7,843 nucleotides of DNA from JASFEQ01 sp050122535. GTDB lineage: Bacteria > Desulfobacterota > DSM-4660 > Desulfatiglandales > HGW-15. Numbering within the stretch: the first letter of the stretch is position 1; the number at the start of each line of letters is the position of its first letter. Of this stretch, positions 1 to 5,730 are shown one piece after another. The stretch spans positions 1-7,843 of the forward strand of contig JASFIT010000217.1 of the NCBI GenBank assembly GCA_050122535.1, read 5' to 3'. The position numbers were made by a program, and so were the translations under genes. The notes beneath the pieces were generated by a model. It was not told the origin of the DNA. It was given only the letters and a program-made list of their open reading frames with translations, and searched no databases.

Positions 1-21
1 AACTATTATAAGCAAAAGTGT

Positions 22-58
22 GGGAAAGTTTCGCCGCTTGCGGCTCGAAGCTTTACCC
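22..58. repeat. Long imperfect hairpin, possible terminator of the 151-747 gene
   Basis: The arm GGGAAAG-(T)TTCG-CCGC at 22-37 pairs with GCGGC-(TC)-GAA-(G)CTTT-(A)CCC at 40-58. This gives roughly 15 pairs broken by small bulges around a four-base loop. It lies about 90 bp beyond the stop of the minus-strand gene ending at 151. On the minus strand it is followed by ACACTTTTGC, which is only a weak U tract, so a terminator role is possible but not strong. The rest of 1-150 shows no convincing gene; a minus-strand open frame through it crosses the hairpin and looks like a shadow. Confidence 0.4.
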
Positions 59-150
59 CTATGGCCACGTTTTTTAGATTCTTTTGAACCCATTGTTTAT
101 CAAGCGCGACAAAGTCGCTACCGGTTGGTTTTTCCCAGCGTCCCCCTTTT

Positions 151-747
151 TTATTTTTGCACCCAGTACTCGTAAATAATCCCCCACCTTCTGTCTCTGG
201 TGCCACCATGGTAGGGGCTCCATATGGGCTTCCAGGAGCCCTGACGCCCTGTCCCGGCATCGAAAGGCGCCAGTTGTCCTTCCTCAAACACCCATTTGTC
301 ATCTTCCAACACATACGTGAGTTTAAATGCTGCCCGTTTAAACGTCGGGTTCTGGGTCATGTTGTATGCAGAAAGTGCTCTTTCTTTGGAAGCAAATGGG
401 CCCTGGGTTCTGATTCTCGAAGTGCCAAAGACCGTCCCATTATAAGGATGCGACTCGCCTTCGGTCTTTCGAACACGAACCTTAATGCTATGCATTTCGT
501 AGGTTCGCTTAGACCACTTATTTCTAAATTCAGGACGAGGCCAATTCCTGACATGTTTTTGGACATCAACGGTGTCTTCCGTTAAATGAACGGCCCTTCT
601 CACTAACCTGTCTAATGCCGCTTGGATCTCATAGTCAGTTTTCTCTTCCGCGTCAGAATGAAATGGTAGGTATAACAATATGAAAGCAACGACAAATGCG
701 AACAAGAAAGTCTCTTTAAGCAAGCACTCCTTGATCTGTCTCTTCAT
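151..747 (-). CDS. Hypothetical secreted or membrane-anchored protein, 198 aa
   Basis: I do not recognise this family. I chose the ATG at 745-747 because GGGAG lies 8 nt upstream and the product then opens with a signal-like segment: MKRQIKECLLKE, a hydrophobic stretch at about residues 13-30 (FLFAFVVAFILLYLPF), then HSDAEEK. No lipobox or clear cleavage motif is visible, so it may be a signal anchor. The remaining ~165 residues are charged and rich in Arg, Lys and aromatic residues, with a tail containing several Trp and Tyr and ending YWVQK. A segment near residues 137-155 (KLTYVLEDDKWVFEEGQ) resembles the strand-turn-strand of NTF2-like folds, but this is only a resemblance. An in-frame ATG farther upstream at 822 lies at the probable promoter and is unlikely to be the start. 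It is transcribed divergently from the lipoprotein at 1215. Confidence 0.75.
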   Translation of the reverse strand: MKRQIKECLLKETFLFAFVVAFILLYLPFHSDAEEKTDYEIQAALDRLVRRAVHLTEDTVDVQKHVRNWPRPEFRNKWSKRTYEMHSIKVRVRKTEGESHPYNGTVFGTSRIRTQGPFASKERALSAYNMTQNPTFKRAAFKLTYVLEDDKWVFEEGQLAPFDAGTGRQGSWKPIWSPYHGGTRDRRWGIIYEYWVQK

Positions 748-801
748 GGTGTAAACTCCCATCAAATTCGCTGCAGTTCTATTATTAGTTATTTTACAAG
801 G

Positions 802-829
802 AATATAAATCCCATTTACCAATGATCAA
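802..829 (-). promoter_or_regulatory. Sigma-70-type promoter for the 151-747 gene
   Basis: On the minus strand TTGATC (829-824) is separated by 16 nt from TATATT (807-802). This is close to the TTGACA/TATAAT consensus. Transcription would start near 795, leaving a leader of about 48 nt with the GGGAG ribosome-binding site near its end. Confidence 0.5.
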
Positions 830-924
830 GTGTCCCCTTTAGCTAATTACCGTAACCACCTGTTTGGATACATTCCACTTTCCCTCGTGTGGTTGAGGAT
901 TTAAAAATAACGGTTAAGAGAGAT

Positions 925-952
925 CGAATAACGTATAACGAATAACATGTAA
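925..952. repeat. AT-rich heptanucleotide tandem repeat, four units
   Basis: The units CGAATAA, CGTATAA, CGAATAA and CATGTAA follow each other with an exact 7-bp period. They lie directly before the inverted repeat at 955-982. The same period but a different sequence occurs at 3596-3637. Confidence 0.75.
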
Positions 953-954
953 CT

Positions 955-982
955 CCCAATTGAGTGTTTTCGCTCAATTGGG
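955..982. repeat. Perfect 10-bp inverted repeat (hairpin)
   Basis: CCCAATTGAG (955-964) is the exact reverse complement of CTCAATTGGG (973-982). The loop TGTTTTCG can extend the stem by a G-T and a G-C pair, leaving TTTT as loop. There is no run of T after the stem on either strand, so it is better read as an interspersed palindrome or cruciform than as an intrinsic terminator. Confidence 0.7.
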
Positions 983-1131
983 GTTTAAGTGTAGGTAAAC
1001 TTGAGGTGGGTGTCAAAGAAAAAGGCGAATTCATGGGCAACGCGGGTAGCCTTTCATCCGGAGCAGTTGATGTTTGGAATCAAAGAAGATAGGATCAAAA
1101 AAATTGAAATTAAGATTTCATTTATACGGTG

Positions 1132-1159
1132 TTGCAAAATATTCGCTCGTGGTTAATTT
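1132..1159 (+). promoter_or_regulatory. Candidate promoter for the 1215-1688 lipoprotein
   Basis: TTGCAA (1132-1137) and TAATTT (1154-1159) are 16 nt apart and about 55 nt upstream of the ATG. Both hexamers are imperfect, and the sequence around 1066-1094 offers another imperfect pair (TTGATG, 17 nt, TAGGAT). Either could serve; neither is strong. Confidence 0.25.
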
Positions 1160-1214
1160 TGGGCAATACGCGAAACATACAACTCGGGATAGGAAGATAT
1201 TAAGGGGAGAATTT

Positions 1215-1688
1215 ATGGAAAGGAAGAGATTTATTTATGTGGTCGTGATGGGTCTTATCGGGGCGTTGCTCATCTCTGCATGTGCAAGCCAGGGCAGACT
1301 CAGAGTGCAATCCGGCTCTGATACGGCCATGGCTATGAAGGATATAATAGAAAACCATGATAAATACATTATTCACGCTAACGAGTGGCCTGCAGGTGAG
1401 GTGTCAGCCATGGTCTTTGATCCGAAGGGAGACAATAAGATCATCGAGAACGACGGGTGGACTTTAGTCAACAGTAAGGAGCAGTTGTCAAAGCTAATCG
1501 ATCGGTCCAGGAGACTTATCTACCGGCAGTTTTTCAAGATTCTCGGGCCAGATGGGCAATTGTTCGGATACTTGCTGGGTGGTTCAGAATATGTGTGGAT
1601 CCAAACGATTGATGACAGTACATTGAAACTGAATAGTATCAATTGGGTCCCTTATCAAAGATCACGCTACGACCCATTTATGTATTAA
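1215..1688 (+). CDS. Putative lipoprotein of unknown function, 157 aa
   Basis: The ATG at 1215 follows AAGGGGAGA closely and opens a classic lipoprotein signal: MERKRF, a hydrophobic core, then the lipobox Ile20-Ser21-Ala22-Cys23. Longer in-frame starts upstream would bury this signal and are rejected. Ala-Ser follows Cys23; with no Asp at +2, outer-membrane sorting is expected by the Lol rule. The mature part is about 135 residues of alternating charged and hydrophobic segments, with aromatic stretches at 103-121 (YRQFFKILGPDGQLFGYLL) and 143-157 (NWVPYQRSRYDPFMY). I do not recognise a domain. It is the only plus-strand gene here and converges on the protease gene, sharing a hairpin at 1732-1760 with it. 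Confidence 0.8.
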   Translation: MERKRFIYVVVMGLIGALLISACASQGRLRVQSGSDTAMAMKDIIENHDKYIIHANEWPAGEVSAMVFDPKGDNKIIENDGWTLVNSKEQLSKLIDRSRRLIYRQFFKILGPDGQLFGYLLGGSEYVWIQTIDDSTLKLNSINWVPYQRSRYDPFMY

Positions 1689-1731
1689 GGGCTTGCCCTG
1701 ACGTATCGAAACTCTCCCGTTGCCTTAATGG

Positions 1732-1767
1732 AAGCTCCCCGCGGTGTGCGCGGGGAGCTTATTTTTA
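1732..1767 (+). terminator. Intrinsic terminator between the convergent lipoprotein and degP genes
   Basis: A 12-bp perfect stem, AAGCTCCCCGCG (1732-1743) with CGCGGGGAGCTT (1749-1760), encloses the loop GTGTG and is followed on the plus strand by ATTTTTAT. It sits 44 bp past the lipoprotein stop, and its T tract reaches the degP stop codon. On the minus strand the following sequence (TTCCATTAAGG) is a poor U tract, so termination of degP by the same stem would be weaker. Confidence 0.85.
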
Positions 1768-3210
1768 TACCCGGATCTTCAGGGCGATCAGGCCGGCGTT
1801 GGCCCTTTTGATCAGCATCTGAAAAGTCTCCCCGGATTTGACCTCATCTATATGCCTCTTCACCTCTTTGGGTGTGGTGACGGGCTTGCGATTGACCTCT
1901 TTGATCACATCCCCTGGCCGAATGCCTGCCACTCCTCCCTTTCCGCCAGGCTGCACATGTGTCACCAGCACACCCTTTTCATCTTCAGGAAGGCCGGCCC
2001 GTCTCGCCGTTTCCGGCTTCAGTTCGGTAACCTGGAGCCCCAGTCCGTTTGAGCTTTTAGCCGCCACCTTTACTGGCGCTTCTGAATCAACCCGTTCGGC
2101 CAGTCCAACTAGAACATTCGTTTCTAGGCCGTCCCTGAGGATGGTGATAGGAATTTGCGCTCCCACAGGCGCATTAGCTATGTTCCTGGAAAGGTCTCGA
2201 CTGGACGAAACCTTTTTCCCGTTTGCTTCCACAATGATGTCGCCGGTCTTGATTCCGGCCTTGTGCGCAGGGTCTCCCTCATAAACCTGTGTCACAAGGG
2301 CACCTTTTTGTCCCTTCAGGTTGTAATAATCAGCCAATTCAGGAGTCAGGTCTTGGATGGCCACACCTAACCAAGCACGGGTCACTTTGCCCTCATTTTT
2401 CAGCTGTTCAATAATTCCCTTGGCCAGATTCACCGGGATGGCAAAACCAATCCCATCGTTCCCCCCGCCGCGTGACATAATGGCCGTGTTGATACCTACC
2501 ACTTCACCTTTTGTGTTTAGGAGCGGTCCTCCGCTGTTTCCCGGGTTGATAGAGGCATCGGTCTGGATGAAATCATCATAGAGTCCGGCTCCGATCACAC
2601 GCCCCTTTGCGCTGACGATTCCGGCTGTCACCGTCTGCTCCAATCCGAAAGGGCTTCCAATGGCCACCACCCAAGTGCCGACCCGAAGGGCATCCGAGTC
2701 GCCCAATGAAAGAGCAGCCAAATCAATTGATCCGTCAATTCTTATCAAGGCGAGATCCGTTTTGGCGTCACGACCCACCACTTCTGCATCGAAGGCCTTC
2801 CCGTTGGCCAGCTTTACCTTTATCTCATCCGCGTTTTCAATCACATGGTTGTTGGTCACAATATACCCTTCTCGGGAGATAATAAAGCCGGACCCAAGAC
2901 TCTGCTGCTTGAAATCACCCTCTGGCCCTCCCCTGGGAAACGGTGTGAAGAAGTCTTCAAAGGGGTTTCTGTGGCCAAAAGGGCTGCCAAAAAAATGTCG
3001 AAATACCGGGCCCCCGCCTTCGATCCTTTTTACTGTACGGATATTGACCACGCCGGGTCGAGCCTTTTCAGCAAGATCACTGAAATTTTCCGGTATCATC
3101 TGTACAGCGGTACCTTTTGATGCCACTGCCATCTGAAGTCCGGAGCCCAGAAGTGTCCCAATAATAGACAGAATTAGAATGTATCTCGCAAACTTGTTTC
3201 TCTTTTTCAT
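1765..3210 (-). CDS. degP: Periplasmic serine protease/chaperone of the DegP/HtrA (Do) family
   Basis: Degrades or refolds misfolded envelope proteins in the periplasm. The chosen ATG (3208-3210) has GGAGG 8 nt upstream and gives 481 aa beginning with a signal peptide (MKKRNKFARY, hydrophobic core, cleavage near AVA-S at about residue 30). A longer frame to 3303 would place 31 polar residues before the signal and is rejected. The trypsin-like domain spans roughly 45-265, with catalytic His122 in TNNHVI, Asp152 in TDLALIR and Ser226 in GNSGGPL. The loop at 66-100 is rich in Phe, Gly and Pro (FFGSPFGHRNPFEDFF), as in DegQ/MucD-type proteins. Two PDZ domains follow at about 279-370 (starting RAWLGVAIQDL) and 388-475. 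Length and domain order are standard. It lies 440 bp downstream of the two-component genes on the same strand, suggesting control by them. DegQ or MucD would be equally fair names. Confidence 0.95.
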   Translation of the reverse strand: MKKRNKFARYILILSIIGTLLGSGLQMAVASKGTAVQMIPENFSDLAEKARPGVVNIRTVKRIEGGGPVFRHFFGSPFGHRNPFEDFFTPFPRGGPEGDFKQQSLGSGFIISREGYIVTNNHVIENADEIKVKLANGKAFDAEVVGRDAKTDLALIRIDGSIDLAALSLGDSDALRVGTWVVAIGSPFGLEQTVTAGIVSAKGRVIGAGLYDDFIQTDASINPGNSGGPLLNTKGEVVGINTAIMSRGGGNDGIGFAIPVNLAKGIIEQLKNEGKVTRAWLGVAIQDLTPELADYYNLKGQKGALVTQVYEGDPAHKAGIKTGDIIVEANGKKVSSSRDLSRNIANAPVGAQIPITILRDGLETNVLVGLAERVDSEAPVKVAAKSSNGLGLQVTELKPETARRAGLPEDEKGVLVTHVQPGGKGGVAGIRPGDVIKEVNRKPVTTPKEVKRHIDEVKSGETFQMLIKRANAGLIALKIRV

Positions 3211-3269
3211 CTCTTTTTCCTCCACGTCTTGAGTTTCGCCAGAAACGGCCATTAGTAAATAATGCCAGA

Positions 3270-3295
3270 GCGCCTCGTTCTTCAGAGCGGGGACG
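3270..3295. repeat. Interspersed repeat, copy 1 of 2 in the window
   Basis: TCTTCAGAGCGGGGACG at 3279-3295 recurs exactly at 7622-7638, and the preceding nine bases also align, with about five differences over 26 nt in total. This copy has lost most of the palindromic pairing seen in the copy at 7613-7638. It lies 60-85 bp upstream of the degP start codon. Confidence 0.65.
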
Positions 3296-3330
3296 AATGA
3301 CATCCCTTTAAATTCCCCTCCCTCGATGGC

Positions 3331-3363
3331 CCGTCCTCCGTAGCAGGCTACTGCGGAGGATGG
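3331..3363. repeat. Palindrome embedded in a larger repeat
   Basis: CCGTCCTCCG (3331-3340) pairs over 10 bp with CGGAGGATGG (3354-3363), including one G-T pair. Inside, TAGC pairs with GCTA. The flanks are the two halves of a CCCTCGATGG...AGAGGGGTTAGGGG element, as if the palindrome had landed inside it. Confidence 0.6.
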
Positions 3364-3404
3364 AGAGGGGTTAGGGGAGGGCGCAGAGGAGCATTACCCC
3401 CACC

Positions 3405-3434
3405 TTAACCCGCCAAAGAGCTATGGCGGGTTAA
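3405..3434. repeat. TTAA-flanked perfect palindrome
   Basis: TTAACCCGCCA (3405-3415) and TGGCGGGTTAA (3424-3434) form a perfect 11-bp inverted repeat around the 8-nt loop AAGAGCTA. TTAA at both ends may be a duplicated target. The sequence outside it resembles, on the opposite strand, the element that surrounds the palindrome at 3331-3363. Confidence 0.65.
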
Positions 3435-3470
3435 TCCTCCTCCATCAAGGGGAAGGAGATGGTTTTGACG

Positions 3471-3519
3471 CCAAACGAAAGATCCCCCGCCCTTTAGGGC
3501 GGGGAGCTTCGCTTTTGGG
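3471..3519. repeat. Long hairpin with GC-rich tip
   Basis: The inner stem CCCCGCCC (3485-3492) pairs perfectly with GGGCGGGG (3497-3504) around TTTA. Outside it CGAA pairs with TTCG and CCAAA with TTTGG, with short bulges. The right arm contains GCGGGGAGCTT (3499-3509), identical to bases 1750-1760 of the terminator beyond degP. On the minus strand the tip is followed by ATCTTTCGTTTGG, so it could act as a weak terminator after the kinase gene. A palindromic repeat is at least as likely. Confidence 0.6.
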
Positions 3520-3520
3520 G

Positions 3521-3562
3521 AGAATATAAAACAATGAGTTAACCGCAACATGACCGCAACAT
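3521..3562 (-). promoter_or_regulatory. Candidate OmpR-family operator and promoter upstream of degP
   Basis: The 10-mer ACCGCAACAT occurs exactly at 3542-3551 and 3553-3562, an 11-bp period. On the minus strand this reads ATGTTGCGGT twice. It contains TTGCGG (3548-3543) as a possible -35, followed 16 nt later by TATTCT (3526-3521), or closer by TATATT (3528-3523). OmpR/PhoB-family regulators bind tandem direct repeats of 10-11 bp period overlapping the -35, and such a regulator is encoded just upstream. The distance to the degP start (about 310 nt) is long. The assignment is an inference. Confidence 0.35.
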
Positions 3563-3579
3563 TACAAATTGGTCATGTT
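3547..3579. repeat. 9-bp inverted repeat overlapping the direct repeat
   Basis: AACATGACC (3547-3555) is the exact reverse complement of GGTCATGTT (3571-3579), with 15 nt between them. It overlaps the two direct copies of ACCGCAACAT. It may be a protein-binding site or a hairpin; no T tract follows on the minus strand. Confidence 0.55.
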
Positions 3580-3595
3580 TTCAAGGAATCGTGTA

Positions 3596-3637
3596 GGGCA
3601 AAGCGCATGGGGCATAGAGCAAAGAGCACAGAGCAGA
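3596..3637. repeat. Purine-rich heptanucleotide tandem repeat, six units
   Basis: GGGCAAA, GCGCATG, GGGCATA, GAGCAAA, GAGCACA and GAGCAGA follow in exact 7-bp register (consensus GRGCAHA). The tract ends 13 bp from the stop codon of the histidine kinase gene. Confidence 0.75.
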
Positions 3638-3650
3638 AGAGGTGAAAGGA

Positions 3651-5075
3651 TCAGGATGGATTATGGGATGATCTGGGAAGGGTAATGGTAAAGGTGCTTC
3701 CTTGGCCTGGGTTGCTCGCCACTTCAATCTTGCCGCCGTGGGCGTGGGCAATGGCCCGGGCCAAGCTGAGTCCTAGGCCGTTGCCGGTGTGTGGCCTGCT
3801 TGGGTCTCCTCGATAGAATCGCTCAAAAATGTGGGGAAGATCCTTTTCAGAAATGCCAACCCCCGTATCTTTAACAGAAACTGCAACCCATTTCTCGACC
3901 TGTGTTCGGGCAGTGACGTCAACGCTTCCATTCCGTGAAGTGTATTTAATGGCATTGTCCAGGAGGTTGGAGATCATGCGTTGGATCAACCGAGTGTCGC
4001 CTATGAGAGTGAACGTTCCTGGTACATTGCACTCTATAGTGATGCCCTTGTCTTCAGCAAGGGGATGAAACAATTCACAGGCATCCCGGATGACCTCCGC
4101 CAAATCCACCTTTTCCTGTTTCAGCTTGCCCACGCCCGCCTCGGTCTCTGAAATAACGAGCATGGTGTTGATCATATCCAACAAACGATCGCATTCCTCA
4201 ATGGTGCTGGCAGCCATCTGTTTGTAATCATCAAGTGTGGTCTCAGTGGTCAGCGTGACCTCTGCAATGCCACGTATTCTTGTCACAGGGCTTTTCAGGT
4301 CGTGGGCAATATTGTCGCTCATCTCCTTTATTCCCATAACCAGGTTTTGAATACGGTCCAGCATCTGATTGAATGTGGTTGCTAACAGAGCAATTTCATC
4401 CCCTCTTGGATTGGCAGGGACCCGTTCTTCAAGGGAACCGCCGGAGGAGATGTGCGAGGCGGTCCGGGTGAGTTCCCCCACACCGGAAAGGGCCTGTTTG
4501 GCCATGAACCATCCGATAAGAGCGGCTACAATGAGCAGAAAGGCCATGGTTGTCACAAATATCCTCTTAAACGCCTCGGTAACCCGGGTATAGTTTTCCA
4601 TGGACTGGCCCAGTTGTAAGATCACACCCGAACCGATGACGCCGTAAAGGATCCGTACCTTGTGTTTCCGTTCTGGTAAAACGATGGTATCAAACACAAC
4701 CCTGTTGCCCTGGACGAGTTTCTGGATTGCCTTCCTCTTGATGCCAATGTCTCGCCAATAGGACATATTGGACGAGGAGAATACCTCGCCTCTCAGAGAA
4801 AGAAGACGAAAAAATATCTTTCTCTCTCCGGCCGCTTGGGCTTCGATAATGGCTAAACGCTTCACTTCATCAATACCATCAACGGACAGAAGCGTGGAGA
4901 ATCTGCCTGCCTGCTCTGAAAGGTCCTGATCTGTCCGATCACGGATAACGGAGGTGATAAAGAAGTAAAAGAAGAGGAAGGCGATGCAGGAGGATAGCGT
5001 GAAGATGCCCGCATACCAGAGGGTCAAACGAAATGCCAGGCTGTGGCGGAATCTAGGCAGGTTCTTTAAGGGCAT
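3651..5075 (-). CDS. Membrane-bound sensor histidine kinase (HAMP, HisKA, HATPase)
   Basis: Senses an envelope signal, autophosphorylates and passes phosphate to the regulator encoded just upstream. The 474 residues contain TM1 at about 17-43, a periplasmic sensor segment of about 128 residues (44-171), TM2 at about 172-191, a HAMP domain at about 192-245, and a HisKA domain with phospho-acceptor His258 in DNIAHDLKSP. The ATP-binding domain shows the N box (SNLLDNAIKY, Asn370 and Asn374), G1 (DTGVG, 403-407), F box (FERFYRG) and G2 (GNGLGL, 431-436). All catalytic motifs are intact. The layout matches CusS/QseC-like kinases, but the sensor segment has no motif revealing its ligand. The ATG at 5073-5075 lies inside the end of the regulator gene (23-nt overlap) with only a weak ribosome-binding site, implying translational coupling. 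Confidence 0.94.
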   Translation of the reverse strand: MPLKNLPRFRHSLAFRLTLWYAGIFTLSSCIAFLFFYFFITSVIRDRTDQDLSEQAGRFSTLLSVDGIDEVKRLAIIEAQAAGERKIFFRLLSLRGEVFSSSNMSYWRDIGIKRKAIQKLVQGNRVVFDTIVLPERKHKVRILYGVIGSGVILQLGQSMENYTRVTEAFKRIFVTTMAFLLIVAALIGWFMAKQALSGVGELTRTASHISSGGSLEERVPANPRGDEIALLATTFNQMLDRIQNLVMGIKEMSDNIAHDLKSPVTRIRGIAEVTLTTETTLDDYKQMAASTIEECDRLLDMINTMLVISETEAGVGKLKQEKVDLAEVIRDACELFHPLAEDKGITIECNVPGTFTLIGDTRLIQRMISNLLDNAIKYTSRNGSVDVTARTQVEKWVAVSVKDTGVGISEKDLPHIFERFYRGDPSRPHTGNGLGLSLARAIAHAHGGKIEVASNPGQGSTFTITLPRSSHNPS

Positions 5076-5730
5076 ATCCCACCCCGCGCACTGTGTGGAT
5101 CAGCTTTTTTGGAAACCCTTTGTCAATTTTGTCACGTAACCTGGAGATTCTCGCTTCAACCACGTTTGTCTGCGGATCAAAATTATAGTCCCACACGTGT
5201 TCCATGATCATGGTTTTAGACACCACTCTTCCTGCATTACGCATCAGGTATTCGAGCAGAGAGAACTCCAGAGGCTGCAATTCAATGTTTTTGCCGCTTC
5301 TCACAACCTCACGCGTGAGTAAGTTCATGGAGCAATCTCCCACCACAAGACGGGTTGGTTCGGAAGCGCCGCTGGCCCTTCGAATCAGGGCCTGGACGCG
5401 TGCAAGGAGTTCGGAAAATGCAAAGGGTTTGGTCAGATAATCATCGCTTCCGGTCTGGAGTCCCTTGACCCGGTCATCAATGGACCCTTTTGCGCTCAGG
5501 ATAATAACAGGCGTGTTAATCTTTTCCTTTCTCATTTCTTCTATAATGGAGAGACCATCCCGTTTTGGCAGCATGATATCTACTATGGCCGTATCGTAGG
5601 GCTCTGTTAAAGCCATGTGAAGACCTTGCTCACCATCCGTGGCATGATCCACGGCAAATCCAGCAGCTTTCATGCCTTTTTTGATAAAGGATGCAATCTT
5701 CAGATCATCTTCCACCAGCAATATGCGCAT
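5053..5730 (-). CDS. OmpR-family two-component response regulator
   Basis: DNA-binding regulator phosphorylated by the kinase encoded downstream. The ATG at 5728-5730 gives 225 aa, the usual family length, starting MRILLVEDD. The much longer open frame to 5982 only translates repeats and is rejected. The receiver domain (1-115) has the acidic pocket Glu7, Asp8, Asp9, phospho-acceptor Asp51 in IVDIMLP, Ser79 at the switch position and Lys101 in LTKPF. The winged helix (about 127-222) carries the family signatures LQPLEFSLLEYL, HVWDYNFDPQTNVVE and HTVRGVGY. The ribosome-binding site is poor (GTGGG about 10 nt upstream). It resembles the CusR/CopR/PcoR group, but a metal-sensing role is not shown. 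With the kinase and HtrA protease it likely forms an envelope-stress circuit. Confidence 0.94.
   Translation of the reverse strand: MRILLVEDDLKIASFIKKGMKAAGFAVDHATDGEQGLHMALTEPYDTAIVDIMLPKRDGLSIIEEMRKEKINTPVIILSAKGSIDDRVKGLQTGSDDYLTKPFAFSELLARVQALIRRASGASEPTRLVVGDCSMNLLTREVVRSGKNIELQPLEFSLLEYLMRNAGRVVSKTMIMEHVWDYNFDPQTNVVEARISRLRDKIDKGFPKKLIHTVRGVGYALKEPA

Larger units (their letters stand above)
748..1214. other. Divergent intergenic region with heptad repeat and hairpin
   Basis: This gap separates the minus-strand gene starting at 747 from the plus-strand lipoprotein starting at 1215. It holds the minus-strand promoter near 802-829, a heptad repeat (925-952), a strong inverted repeat (955-982) and a weak candidate plus-strand promoter (1132-1159). 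A minus-strand open frame at 843-1040 runs through the repeats and has no ribosome-binding site I would trust, so I do not call it a gene. Confidence 0.6.
3211..3650. other. Repeat-filled gap between kinase and protease genes
   Basis: No gene is visible. From the degP side the gap holds a diverged palindrome also found near 7613 (3270-3295), two G/C-rich palindromes embedded in what look like inverted copies of one element (3311-3453), a long hairpin (3471-3519), a candidate promoter and operator (3521-3562), an inverted repeat (3547-3579) and a heptad repeat (3596-3637). If degP is transcribed from the candidate promoter, its leader would be about 300 nt and would contain most of these palindromes. 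Confidence 0.7.

Noticed and set aside
5..10. Perfect TATAAT on the minus strand at the left edge.
   Set aside because: No -35 element is found at 16-18 nt upstream, and what lies downstream is outside the window.
6..314. Minus-strand open frame of 102 codons at the left edge.
   Set aside because: It overlaps the 3' part of the better-supported 151-747 gene in another frame, runs through the hairpin at 22-58, and has no ribosome-binding site or family-like features.
925..952. CRISPR or iteron-type origin suggested by the short tandem repeats.
   Set aside because: The units are contiguous heptads without spacers, and no cas, rep or DnaA-box context is present; the same holds for 3596-3637.
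3211..3303. Longer DegP start at 3303.
   Set aside because: It would put 31 mostly polar residues before the signal peptide and includes the interspersed repeat; the ATG at 3210 has GGAGG at proper spacing.
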